Part shown: one piece after another, positions 36,382 to 44,799 of the stretch
Layout: the number at the start of each line of letters is the position of its first letter
How positions within the stretch are numbered: position 1 is the stretch's first letter
Source of the DNA: JACDAE01 sp963744875
GTDB lineage: Bacteria; Chloroflexota; Ktedonobacteria; Ktedonobacterales; Ktedonobacteraceae
Length of the DNA stretch: 64,000 nucleotides
Assembly: GCA_963744875.1 (NCBI GenBank)
Contig: CAVUVQ010000010.1
Location: 496,001 to 560,000 of the forward strand
Reading direction: 5' to 3'
Notes under the pieces: generated by a model
Databases searched by the model: none
Told to the model about the DNA's origin: nothing
Seen by the model: the letters and a program-made list of their open reading frames with translations, nothing else
Position numbers and translations under genes: made by a program

Positions 36382-38112
36382 CTAAAATACAGCAGGTTCC
36401 ATGTATTCGCCAAAGACTGTGCGGAAAACATCCATGATTTCACCTAGGGTAGCATAGGCTTTGACGGCTTCAAGTAACGCGGGCATAGTATTTTCGGTTC
36501 CTTCACAAGCACGACGCAGACCAGCTAGAGTTTCTCTTACAGCCGTCTGGTCACGTTCACGCCGCACACGATTGAGACGCTCAAGATGGGCCTTCTCGCC
36601 CTCATAGTCAACATAAAGAGTTGGAATTTTGACTTCCCCTTCCACTGTATAGCCATTGATGCCCACAATAGTACGCTCGTGCTGATCGATCTCCTGCTGG
36701 TATCGGTAGGCGGATTCGGCGATCTCGCGTTGAAAAAAGCCATTCTGAATGCAGGCAAGCACACCACCCAGAGCATCAATACGTTGCAGATAGTCCATAG
36801 CAGCCTGCTCGGTCTCATTGGTCAGCGACTCGATAAAGTAGGAGCCGCCCAGGGGGTCGACAGTATTGGTGACACCGCTCTCACTGGCGATGATCTGTTG
36901 TGTACGTAGAGCAATCAGGGCTGCCCGTTCGGTAGGTAAGGCCAGTGCCTCGTCAAGCGAGTTGGTATGCAACGAGTTCGTACCACCCAGAACGGCGGCC
37001 AACGCCTGGATAGTTGTACGCACAATGTTATTATCCGGCTGCTGCGCGGTCAAAGAGACGCCTGCGGTCTGAGCATGACAACGCATGAGCCAGGAGCGCG
37101 GATCTTTAGCCCCATAGCGTTCGCGCATCAATCTGGCCCACAGACGACGAGCGGCACGGAACTTGGCAACCTCTTCAAAGAAATCATTGTGCACATCAAA
37201 AAAGAAGGAGAGGCGAGGTGCAAATTCATCAATGCCCAGACCGCGTGCCAATGCTGCATCAACATAAGCCAGACCGTCAGCAAGCGTAAAGGCCAGTTCC
37301 TGCACAGCCGTCGCGCCCGCCTCGCGGATATGATACCCACTGATGCTGATCGTATTCCAGCGCGGCATATTGCGCGTGCCAAACTCGATGGTATCAACAA
37401 CCAGCCGGAGCGAGGGTTCGGGTGGAAAGAGAAATTCCTTCTGTGCAGTATATTCCTTTAATATATCGTTTTGCAACGTGCCACCAAGCGAGGCCATAGG
37501 AAAACCACGCTTCTCAGCATTCACGATATACATAGCCCAGATGGCGGCGGCAGGACTATTGATCGTCATGGAGGTTGTGATCTTATCCAGCGGCAGGTCA
37601 GCAAACAAGATCTCCATATCGGCCAATGAAGAGATCGCCACGCCGCATTTACCGAACTCCCCTGCGGCTAATGGGTGATCAGTATCATACCCATACAATG
37701 TTGCCATATCGAACGCCGTGGAGAGACCTGTCTGGCCCTGTTTCAGCAGATATTGGAAGCGTGCATTGGTATCTTCGGCGGTTCCAAAGCCCGCAAACAT
37801 ACGCATAGTCCAGGGTTTTGCGCGATACATGGTTGGTTGCACGCCGCGCGTATAAGGATATTCGCCCGGCATAGCAAGATCACGCGTATAATCAAGTGAC
37901 GCATTATCCTGTGGCATATAAACGCGCTGCACCGGGACGCTCGAAGTCGTCATTAGATGGGACCGTTCAGGCTGGCGCTCAAGGGATTTCTTGAGGGTCG
38001 TCTCTTCCCATGTCGTACGCTTCACCGTCAGGCACTCCAATTCGGCTGCATCAAAAAGGGTACCTTGTTCGACAACAGGCGGCTGTGACTCTGTCGATCT
38101 CTGCTCAAGCAT
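36382..38112 (-). CDS. Acyl-CoA mutase large subunit, methylmalonyl-CoA mutase type
   Basis: The catalytic barrel subunit of a B12-dependent acyl-CoA mutase, about 576 aa, without a cobalamin-binding domain; a separate small subunit must exist elsewhere. Features: YPYTRGVQPTMYRAKPWTMR, the substrate region MFAGFGTAEDTNARF, GQTGLSTAFDMATLYGYDTD, SISGYHIREAGATAVQEL and LTAQQPDNNIVRTTIQALAA. This arrangement matches the split (alpha/beta) methylmalonyl-CoA mutases; a related isobutyryl- or ethylmalonyl-CoA mutase activity cannot be ruled out. The start ATG at 38112 is preferred (GGAGGAG upstream, rather far), over 38160. Confidence 0.88.
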   Translation of the reverse strand: MLEQRSTESQPPVVEQGTLFDAAELECLTVKRTTWEETTLKKSLERQPERSHLMTTSSVPVQRVYMPQDNASLDYTRDLAMPGEYPYTRGVQPTMYRAKPWTMRMFAGFGTAEDTNARFQYLLKQGQTGLSTAFDMATLYGYDTDHPLAAGEFGKCGVAISSLADMEILFADLPLDKITTSMTINSPAAAIWAMYIVNAEKRGFPMASLGGTLQNDILKEYTAQKEFLFPPEPSLRLVVDTIEFGTRNMPRWNTISISGYHIREAGATAVQELAFTLADGLAYVDAALARGLGIDEFAPRLSFFFDVHNDFFEEVAKFRAARRLWARLMRERYGAKDPRSWLMRCHAQTAGVSLTAQQPDNNIVRTTIQALAAVLGGTNSLHTNSLDEALALPTERAALIALRTQQIIASESGVTNTVDPLGGSYFIESLTNETEQAAMDYLQRIDALGGVLACIQNGFFQREIAESAYRYQQEIDQHERTIVGINGYTVEGEVKIPTLYVDYEGEKAHLERLNRVRRERDQTAVRETLAGLRRACEGTENTMPALLEAVKAYATLGEIMDVFRTVFGEYMEPAVF

Positions 38113-38218
38113 GCTGATGAGGTCTCCTCCAGGAGTTACAAGGCAAGAAGCGACTTGCATAATATTGCGCTACAGTTTTTGTCAGAGACATTGTAATACT
38201 TATACGTGGGGATTACCA

Positions 38219-38259
38219 GTAGGGGCACGATGGAGCGGAGCGAAATAAGCCCGCATGCC
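38219..38259 (+). repeat. Solo arm related to the 12.4-kb inverted repeat
   Basis: GTAGGGGCACGATGGAGCGG, then AGCGAAATAAGCCCG and CATGCC, matches the right arm at 12484-12527 with scattered substitutions. It lies between the mutase gene and the methyltransferase at 38282, on its own without a partner arm. Confidence 0.7.
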
Positions 38260-38281
38260 ATAATTATACTAATTTCCAGGG

Positions 38282-39040
38282 TTATTTATAACCACCAAAG
38301 ATTGCATGTCCTGCACGCATCCAATAACAATCGACGATGCTAAAGCCAACCTCGCTCAGCCAGCGTAATTGGTCGTTGAGAAGAGAGGGATGATCAATAG
38401 TATCAACATCGGGAAGATTGTAGTCATAGAGAAAATAGTTCCACTCGAGTTCGTTAAAACGCTGCCAGCCACTTAAATCTCCTCTCACCGCAACACTTTG
38501 CTCACGTACAATCTCGTCATACTGGTGTGCAAACAGTTGGGCAACGTGCTCATTGGCTGGTTTGATAATATCGGCGAGGAGCAGTGCACCGCCGGGTTCG
38601 AGGGACTTGCGCATATCGTGGAAAAGTTGACGTTTTTCCGTACCAAAGAGATGGTGGACACATAATGAGGAAAGAACACAACGCAATGGGATAGGGAGCT
38701 GTGTGCGCCAATCTTGTGCGCCGATATCAAACTGACGGATGGTAACACGATCTCCGAAACGGGTCAGGCGCTCACGCATATGGGCAAGCATCACATCCGA
38801 ACCGTCGAGCGCGAGATAATGACAATTGGGGAAACGGTCTAAGATCTTCTCCGCCAGTTCGCCACCACCAGCCGCAAGTTCGGCGATGCTGAAAACCTCA
38901 TCCTGCCGGGCAGGAATAAGATCAAGCAGCGTGTTTGTCTGCTCCACACGACCAGGGACGAAGATATCACTTATCGCAAGAAAAGACTGGGAATTGTCCT
39001 CATCCCATTGGTGGGTAGAATCTGGCGTATAATCACTCAA
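38282..39040 (-). CDS. Class I SAM-dependent methyltransferase
   Basis: About 252 aa. SAM-binding motifs: VFSIAELAAGGGELAEKILD (motif I with GGGEL), HYLALDGSDVMLAHMRERL (motif II), CVLSSLCVHHLFGTEKRQLF and LEPGGALLLADIIKP. It belongs to the broad Methyltransf_25-like group; the acceptor is unknown. A TTG at 39040 (LSDYTPDSTHQ) with AAGG upstream is the likely start, since the ATG at 39085 lies inside the preceding small gene, which overlaps otherwise. It is probably translationally coupled to the 104-aa gene upstream. Confidence 0.85.
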   Translation of the reverse strand: MSDYTPDSTHQWDEDNSQSFLAISDIFVPGRVEQTNTLLDLIPARQDEVFSIAELAAGGGELAEKILDRFPNCHYLALDGSDVMLAHMRERLTRFGDRVTIRQFDIGAQDWRTQLPIPLRCVLSSLCVHHLFGTEKRQLFHDMRKSLEPGGALLLADIIKPANEHVAQLFAHQYDEIVREQSVAVRGDLSGWQRFNELEWNYFLYDYNLPDVDTIDHPSLLNDQLRWLSEVGFSIVDCYWMRAGHAIFGGYK

Positions 39041-39054
39041 AATAAGCAGCCTTT

Positions 39055-39369
39055 CTATGACGAGACGGGAGACCATTGCTCCCATGTGAATGGTTCCCAG
39101 GGTTCTCTCTTGCGCAGCGTGCTCCGAATATGCGTCAATTGCTCCTGGATATGAGCAAGGTCACGCGCCATCTGAGGACCCTGGGGAGTAGGAAACACAA
39201 AATCTTTTGCACGAACATAGATTTTTTTCCAGTATGTATCACAGGTAGCAATCTCTTTGAGCAACTTCTGTCTATCTTCATTAGCCCTACTGGCTTCCTC
39301 AAGCATATCTACTTTTTGCTGTAATCGTGCGATCCATACTGGCAGTGGTCCTGCGCCTGCTTGTGACAT
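39055..39369 (-). CDS. Small coiled-coil protein (104 aa) upstream of a methyltransferase
   Basis: Starts MSQAGAGPLPVWIARLQQKV, preceded by AGGAAAGGGG. The chain is mostly helical with heptad-like spacing (VDMLEEASRANEDRQKLLKE, and ARDLAHIQEQLTHIRSTLRK). It has no recognisable family. Its stop lies 14 bases from the TTG start of the methyltransferase, so both genes belong to one operon. Confidence 0.65.
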   Translation of the reverse strand: MSQAGAGPLPVWIARLQQKVDMLEEASRANEDRQKLLKEIATCDTYWKKIYVRAKDFVFPTPQGPQMARDLAHIQEQLTHIRSTLRKREPWEPFTWEQWSPVSS

Positions 39370-39478
39370 TTTCTATCCCCTTTCCTGCGTTATAATAACC
39401 TCTAGAAATAGAGACTGAGATATGATGCTCTCTAAGAGTATACGGAAAAAAAAGGCTAAGTACAAGGAAGGGATACAT

Positions 39479-40171
39479 ATGAACGAAAGAGAAACCATCC
39501 GAGAAGTAAGCACACAAGAAGGCTATGCGCATTGGGCTGCATCTTATGACCTGGAACACAATGCTTTGATCGCTGTAGAAGAAGCTTACATTAATCCCAT
39601 TCTGGCTCAACTTTCCGCCAAACGTGTCCTGGATGTAGGCACAGGCACAGGAAGACATGCATTAAAACTGGCACGTGGAGGAGCAAACGTGACAGCACTT
39701 GATCAGTCTCTTGAAATGCTGGCGGTAGCACGACAAAGAGCTCTAGACGAAGGTCTCTCCATCGATTTTCAGGTTGCCTCGCTCGATACAAGCTTACCTT
39801 TTGCGGACAATCAATTTGATCTTCTGGTATGTGCACTCGTGTTATGTCACATTCCTACGATGGATAAGACGATCAAGGAATTCGTGCGTGTTCTGAGACC
39901 GGGTGGCTTTCTACTGATCACAGATTTTCACCCCCATAGTGTGCAAGACGGGTGGCGTACCCAATTTAAGCAGGAGGGGGTAAAGTATCTTCTCCCGAAT
40001 GTTCCCCATACGCGAGACGATTACTTGCAGGCACTTACAAGCAATGATTTGAACATTTTGAAGGAGATTGACATTACACTGAAAGAAGTGCCAGAAGGAT
40101 ATCTTTCCGATGAACTGCTTTATGGGCACGAAGAACAGTTGTTTTGTTTAATTCTTCTGGCACAAAAGTAG
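39479..40171 (+). CDS. Class I SAM-dependent methyltransferase (UbiE/Methyltransf_11-like)
   Basis: About 230 aa. Motifs: YAHWAASYDLEHNALI, AKRVLDVGTGTGRHALKLAR (motif I), NVTALDQSLEMLAVARQRAL, LPFADNQFDLLVCALVLCHI and RVLRPGGFLLITDFHPH. The acceptor is unknown; the form resembles ubiquinone/menaquinone or small-molecule methyltransferases. The start ATG at 39479 has AAGGAAGGG upstream; an in-frame ATG at 39422 would add 19 residues. It faces away from the 104-aa gene, with about 110 bases between. Confidence 0.87.
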   Translation: MNERETIREVSTQEGYAHWAASYDLEHNALIAVEEAYINPILAQLSAKRVLDVGTGTGRHALKLARGGANVTALDQSLEMLAVARQRALDEGLSIDFQVASLDTSLPFADNQFDLLVCALVLCHIPTMDKTIKEFVRVLRPGGFLLITDFHPHSVQDGWRTQFKQEGVKYLLPNVPHTRDDYLQALTSNDLNILKEIDITLKEVPEGYLSDELLYGHEEQLFCLILLAQK

Positions 40172-40243
40172 ATGTGTGAGCAATTCAGCACCTCTCATGG
40201 AGGAGCCTGTACACTAGAATGTCCACTTCATCTCTTATCGAAC

Positions 40244-40651
40244 CTATAGCTGCGCCTCAATCTCTGCCAGGCCTGCTTGCTGATAGATGCCCAGAATGTT
40301 ACCCGCAGGGTCCTGAAAGAGAGCATAGACTTCGTGCTCGTCAGGGTTGACAGGCTGTACAATCTTGCCACCTGCAGCGATGATGGCCTCGATAGTTGTC
40401 GCGACGTTCGCGACCATGATGTGGACTACAAGACCTGGAGTATTGGCGGGCGGGCGTCCCGTTACCCACATGCCACTCACGCCGCCGACTGTATCATCGA
40501 AAGCAGTTGCGCCGTCATCGTGCTGCCTGATGGGCCAGCCGAAGACGCGTTGGTAGAACTGAGCTGACTCCGTGATGTCGATAGCAGGGATTTCGATGTA
40601 GCAGATCTTGCCAGTTCGGTAATTGGGGGATGGTGTTGGTGTTGTGGTCAT
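40244..40651 (-). CDS. VOC family protein (glyoxalase/bleomycin-resistance-like)
   Basis: A 135-aa vicinal-oxygen-chelate protein. The two beta-alpha-beta-beta-beta units are visible: ICYIEIPAIDITESAQFYQR and VFGWPIRQHDDGATAF, then VVHIMVANVATTIEAIIAAG and YALFQDPAGNILGIYQQ. Of the usual metal ligands a His in VHIMV and a Glu near EIP are candidates. The substrate is unknown. It is a single gene, not obviously linked to neighbours. Confidence 0.87.
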   Translation of the reverse strand: MTTTPTPSPNYRTGKICYIEIPAIDITESAQFYQRVFGWPIRQHDDGATAFDDTVGGVSGMWVTGRPPANTPGLVVHIMVANVATTIEAIIAAGGKIVQPVNPDEHEVYALFQDPAGNILGIYQQAGLAEIEAQL

Positions 40652-40759
40652 GTCTCATCGCCTCTTTCTAATTCGAACTAGCGTTTCAATACAGGTGTCT
40701 TACATCCTTTCCTTCAATTGTAGATCATTAGTTCTATAAAAGCAAGAAACGTACCCGTT

Positions 40760-41495
40760 TCATGACTTCTGGCCGTGTGGCGAAAAAATAGTAGGTGCAA
40801 GAATGGTTGTAAGAGCAGGCCAGCGTTCCTGCAACAAACATGCCAGTTCGCGTAATCCCCATAGTTCTCCAATGGTATGCCCAATAGTTGCGACCGTCAT
40901 GCGCGTTTCCTGCACAGCTCTATGTGCAGGTTGTCGCAATTGTCCTGTTATGTAGAGATCGACGTGAAGTGCTGCGGCCTCGCGAATGAGGGAATCGGTC
41001 ATGGCTGCGACGATGGCGATACGCTTGACGGTCTCAGAGTGGGGCATGGTGGCAATAGCGGGGGCTGCACCAAAGATATTTTGAAGATGCTCTGTGAGCA
41101 TTGTCAAATGAAACGGGAGGGATATCGCCGAACATGCCAAGAGGGATGGAATCCTTGAATGCAAAGGGTGCAGGTTGTTGCATGTGTAAGGCATGGGCCA
41201 GGCGTAAATTCAGGCCAAAGGTTAGAGTGAGATCGAAGGCGAGATGATAGGCCAGGATCCCTACTTCAGTGGGTAGTGTCTGGATGTCCAATCGCCAGGG
41301 ACGGTGCAGGAAAAGAGCATCGAGGCGTTCGCGCCGAACCCACATTGCGATATCGGGCCAGGGTTCCAGCGCAACCCCGATACGTTGTATCAGGTGTTGC
41401 GTTGGATGGTAGATACCATTTTGATCTTGCGGGAAACGCACACTACCAAGATAGGCATCGAGATAGGTTGCGATGTCGCTAAGAGAAGGCTGCAT
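40760..41495 (-). CDS. Nif3-like dinuclear metal protein, frameshifted
   Basis: Divergent member of the Nif3 / YbgI family (often called GTP cyclohydrolase 1 type 2-like). Visible: MQPSLSDIATYLDAYLGSVR, DALFLHRPWRLD (where typical members have HHP), VGILAYHLAFDLTLTFGLNL and the C-terminal IGHTIGELWGLRELACLL (His/Glu metal ligands). The first frame ends early; two G instead of GGG at 41115-41117 restores IPPFHLTMLTEHLQNIFGAA. Repaired length is about 244 aa. GGAGATGTCAC precedes the ATG at 41495. Several metal ligands are altered, so activity is unclear. Confidence 0.72.
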
Positions 41496-41540
41496 GTGAC
41501 ATCTCCACACGGGCTCATAAACGCAGCCGCTACGATGATT

Positions 41541-42716
41541 CTATGCTAACCGTTCGATAATTGTGGCGTTAGCAAGGCCACCACCTTCGCACATCGTCTG
41601 GAGGCCGTAGCGAGCATTGCGGCGTCCGAGTTCATGGACGAGCATGGTTGCAATACGTGCGCCTGAGGCTCCCAGGGGATGACCGAGCGCAATGGCCCCG
41701 CCGTTGACGTTCACTTTTTCCAGATTAGTCTGCGTCTCATGTTGCCAGGCAAGAACGACGCTGGCGAAGGCTTCGTTGATCTCGACCAGGTCGATCTGAT
41801 CAAGAGAGAGGCCAGATTTCGCCAGAACTTTGCGCGTGGCTGGAATGGGAGCGGTAAGCATAAGAATAGGATCGTCACCAGCTAGAGCAAAGGAGACGAA
41901 ACGAGCAAGTGGTTTGTAGCCAAGACGTTCGGCGGTCGAGCGCTCCATGATCAGGAGAGCGGCAGCTCCATCACTGATCTGGGAGGAATTGCCAGCGGTA
42001 ATGACGCCATCCGACTTAAAAGCGGGCTTCAAACTTGCCAATTTTTCCAGGCTGGTGTCGGCACGAATACCCTCATCGCGATCAAACTGAATGGTTGTAC
42101 CATCCTCGTTTTTGACAGGAACCGGAACAATCTGTGCTGAGAAGTAGCCTTCGGCTGTGGCCTGAGCGGCGCGACGATGGCTTTCCAGCGAGAGAGCGTC
42201 AAGTTGTGCGCGGCTAAGTTCCCAACGTGTAGCAATCATCTCAGCGCTGATACCTTGATTGACCAGTTTGTCATCATAACGCTCAAGCATACGTGGGCTA
42301 AAGGGGGAGCCATAGTGTTGAGCATTTGAGCCGATAGGAATACGCGTCATCGACTCGACACCTGCGGCGATGGCGATATCGTACGCGCCGCTGATCACGC
42401 CCTGGGCGGCGAAATGGATCGCTTGCTGGCTGGAGCCACACTGACGGTCAACGGTCGTAGCGGGAACAGACTCGGGAAAACCGGCAGCGAGCACGGCATT
42501 ACGCCCAATATTGGTGCTCTGTTCGCCAATCTGGCTCACACAACCTACTATAACGTCATCGACCAGAGCCGGGTCGAGGTGGGTCCGTTCAATAAGATTT
42601 GCAAGGACGTGCCCCAGCAGATCGGCGGGATGCCAATCTTTGAGTTTACCGTTGCGGCGTCCAACAGGTGTACGTATTGCTTCAACGATGACGGCTTCGC
42701 GCAATTGTGTTGCCAT
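41541..42716 (-). CDS. Acetyl-CoA acetyltransferase (thiolase)
   Basis: A 391-aa thiolase that condenses or cleaves acyl-CoA (acetoacetyl-CoA or 3-ketoacyl-CoA). The reactive Cys is about residue 93 (TVDRQCGSSQQAIHFAA). GGAIALGHPLGASGAR carries the catalytic His, and the second Cys is in QTMCEGGGLANATI. The start MATQLREAVIVEA at 42716 has AGGAGG upstream; a longer frame to 42755 does not. All active-site residues are intact. Whether it is degradative or biosynthetic is not shown by its neighbours. Confidence 0.92.
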   Translation of the reverse strand: MATQLREAVIVEAIRTPVGRRNGKLKDWHPADLLGHVLANLIERTHLDPALVDDVIVGCVSQIGEQSTNIGRNAVLAAGFPESVPATTVDRQCGSSQQAIHFAAQGVISGAYDIAIAAGVESMTRIPIGSNAQHYGSPFSPRMLERYDDKLVNQGISAEMIATRWELSRAQLDALSLESHRRAAQATAEGYFSAQIVPVPVKNEDGTTIQFDRDEGIRADTSLEKLASLKPAFKSDGVITAGNSSQISDGAAALLIMERSTAERLGYKPLARFVSFALAGDDPILMLTAPIPATRKVLAKSGLSLDQIDLVEINEAFASVVLAWQHETQTNLEKVNVNGGAIALGHPLGASGARIATMLVHELGRRNARYGLQTMCEGGGLANATIIERLA

Positions 42717-43128
42717 GAAAAATGCCTCCTGGGAATATCTGATGCAGCATTGCACCAGAGTAACGTGTCTGGCTATAGTGTGTCACACCAGTTCATTGTG
42801 TGTCTAATGGACGGGCGCAATCAATCGGGGTCCTACCGTCCTTTGGGATTGCGTCGGGGAGTGGGCGCGATCAATGACTCTGTTGGGAAAAGGAATACGG
42901 ACATCAGACACCTCCTGTTTGGGCAAAACGTGCCAGGGAAAAGGGGCCATAAACGAGCGTAGGGACCATCTTGAGAGCGTCTCACAATTTATTGAGGTGC
43001 TTCCCCAGGCAAGATCTCAATAAATTGTGAGACGCTCTCAAGATGGTCCCTACGCTGGAAAATTAGCCTGGAGCGGCAGCCTTTTCTTGTCCAGACAACT
43101 TTTCCCAACAGAGTCATCAATCTGGCCC
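42717..43128. repeat. Nested repeats between thiolase and yidC
   Basis: Three layers can be seen. (1) An inner perfect inverted repeat, arms 42956-42996 and 43016-43056 (41 bp), with TA-GGGACCATCTTG cores. (2) An outer pair, TGACTCTGTTGGGAAAAG at 42875-42892 and its complement at 43099-43116. (3) A near-direct copy of the yidC tail: CCTACCGTC, TTTGGGATT and CGTCG recur in order at 42831-42858 and 43128-43155. Two more TAGGACCCCGATTG-type solo arms are at about 42815-42833 and 42865-42875. The outer pair brackets the inner one. Confidence 0.8.
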
Positions 43129-44016
43129 CTACCGTCGTTTGGGATTACGTCGACGAGATGAACTCTTGCCACCACGACGTTTCCGCGCTCGGTGCTGGCG
43201 AGAAGGAATTTGTTGTAAGGCTGCGGATCTCTGATTATTGAATGCAAGCCCTGGAAGCACCCAGAGTGAACCCCAACCAGTATTAAAATATTGGCGAATA
43301 GTGGTCATGATCAGGAAGGTAAGCCGATAAAGAGCCACACCAGCGGCAAATTGCCAGGCGAAGAAGATGGTGATACCAACCATCAGCAAAGGCATGAGTA
43401 ATTGCAGGATATGCGTGGTTTGCTGAAGCGCCTCCTTCGTCTGAGTGAGCTCCAGTGGCTGGGCCATGCGCATCTGGATGAATGTGAGAAGGCCAGTCAT
43501 GATGGGCAGGATATGCGTGGGATCGGAAAGGCCAAGCGAGATATGCCAGGCCGCATTGAAAATCGTGAACCAGGTAAGGCTGAAATCGGGCATACTTACA
43601 AAGTGGACCATAAACGGATACATGATGGCATTCAATGAGCTTAACGTGGCGTTATGCAAAACAGTATTGAGCGCGACAAAGATCCCTGAGAGGACAACGC
43701 CCTGTACTACACTAGGGATGAGAGGTGGCATAAGTGGAATGTTGTGCTCTTTAAAAAGCTGTTGGCGAGCAGTGGTCTGAGCGGCCAGGTCAGCGGGATA
43801 TTTTCTTTTGATGGCCTCTATCTCTGGTTGCAGTGAGCGTTGTGCTTTGAGAACCTTGCTTTGACGACGCATTAAAGGGAGGGTAAGTACAAAAACGATA
43901 GCGGTCAGAGCAATGATGGCAAGGCCGAAACTCCCGAGCAGGTGATACAGCGTGAGCAAGACGTTGAGGATGGGGTAAGTAATTACCGTATTGAAGAGTT
44001 GGATAAGCAGGTTCAT
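43129..44016 (-). CDS. yidC: YidC/Oxa1-family membrane protein insertase
   Basis: Inserts membrane proteins, alone or with Sec. The protein has the short Gram-positive/Oxa1-like form of 295 aa, with about five helices: FGLAIIALTAIVFVLTLPLM, VVQGVVLSGIFVALNTVLHN and FSLTWFTIFNAAWHISLGLS among them. A cytoplasmic loop is marked by SLQPEIEAIKRKYPAD. The C-terminal tail is very basic (RARKRRGGKSSSRRRNPKRR), as expected for ribosome contact. The TAG stop is the first three bases of a dispersed TAGGGGCC repeat. GGAGAG precedes the ATG. No rnpA, jag or rpmH neighbour is present. Confidence 0.9.
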   Translation of the reverse strand: MNLLIQLFNTVITYPILNVLLTLYHLLGSFGLAIIALTAIVFVLTLPLMRRQSKVLKAQRSLQPEIEAIKRKYPADLAAQTTARQQLFKEHNIPLMPPLIPSVVQGVVLSGIFVALNTVLHNATLSSLNAIMYPFMVHFVSMPDFSLTWFTIFNAAWHISLGLSDPTHILPIMTGLLTFIQMRMAQPLELTQTKEALQQTTHILQLLMPLLMVGITIFFAWQFAAGVALYRLTFLIMTTIRQYFNTGWGSLWVLPGLAFNNQRSAALQQIPSRQHRARKRRGGKSSSRRRNPKRR

Positions 44017-44075
44017 AAGTGCTCTCCTGTGTAGATGAGGAACAAAATACGTATATATACTGGGCCTCTATCCGA

Positions 44076-44356
44076 GGGAACAGGCGTAGGGGCGCACGCA
44101 GGTGCATTGACTCCAACTATTTCGGAAAAAATGACGCAAGCACGACGCTCATGCCTGGGATACACGTAAAACGGTAGGGACCCGATTGTATCGCGTCCGC
44201 CATTCATGAATCGTGGGCCCACGGATGATCAATCACGGACGCGATACAATCGGGTCCCTACCGTTTTTCATGCTTTTCTGTGTTTTAGGCGTATCATTTT
44301 AGGCGCATCTTTCAATTTGTTGGAGTCAATGCAGGTGCGCCCCTACGCCTGTTCCC
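44076..44356. repeat. Nested TA-bounded palindromic elements (copy 3 inside another)
   Basis: Outer arms 44076-44117 and 44319-44356 match apart from a 4-base gap, and contain TA-GGGGCGCAC on the left and the complement on the right; beyond the TA, GGGAACAGGCG and its complement continue the pairing. Inside the outer loop sits copy 3 of the GGGACCCGATTGTATCGCGT element, arms 44168-44199 and 44236-44267 (32 bp, exact). Together they fill the 365-base gap between yidC and the PLDc_N-like gene. Confidence 0.85.
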
Positions 44357-44381
44357 TGACATCTCTGCACATAGAGGTTTT

Positions 44382-44666
44382 TTAGTATTGGTATGGATTT
44401 TGCTGCTGCTGCTGATAATAGGACGGTTGTCCAAAGGAGACGCGACCACGGCGGCTGGGGCGTTGTCCAAAGAGCAGGTACAGCAAAGGTCCGAGCACAA
44501 CCCAGGGAGGCATGAGCCAGATCACGGCCAACCAGAGTAATTTGCCACTCATGGAGTGCTCATCTTCCAGAACCATCATGGTCGCTAAAATGTGACCAAG
44601 AACAGGCACAAAGACGACTACGAGAAACAATACAGTGTTGAAAAAGCAACCGCGATTGCTTGACAT
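44382..44666 (-). CDS. PLDc_N-like small membrane protein (94 aa)
   Basis: Start at 44666 (MSSNRGCFFNTV) with AGGAG upstream. Two membrane segments: VLFLVVVFVPVLGHILATMM and LLWLAVIWLMPPWVVLGPLL. The pair with an ending LLYLLFGQRPSRRGR resembles the phospholipase-D-nuclease N-terminal module found alone in many small proteins. A Gln-rich tail (QQQQQNPYQY) follows. A second, unrelated-in-sequence small protein of the same module lies at 47250. The function is unknown. Confidence 0.72.
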   Translation of the reverse strand: MSSNRGCFFNTVLFLVVVFVPVLGHILATMMVLEDEHSMSGKLLWLAVIWLMPPWVVLGPLLYLLFGQRPSRRGRVSFGQPSYYQQQQQNPYQY

Positions 44667-44799
44667 AGCTTTATCTCCTTCACACTCAGGTGTTTTATGG
44701 AACATCTAGTGTTTTTCAATATATTGCATACGTATCGGGAATATAATTTACACACGGCTATACAAAGCTGAATTGGATAAATCAGTTTTCTATGAATAT

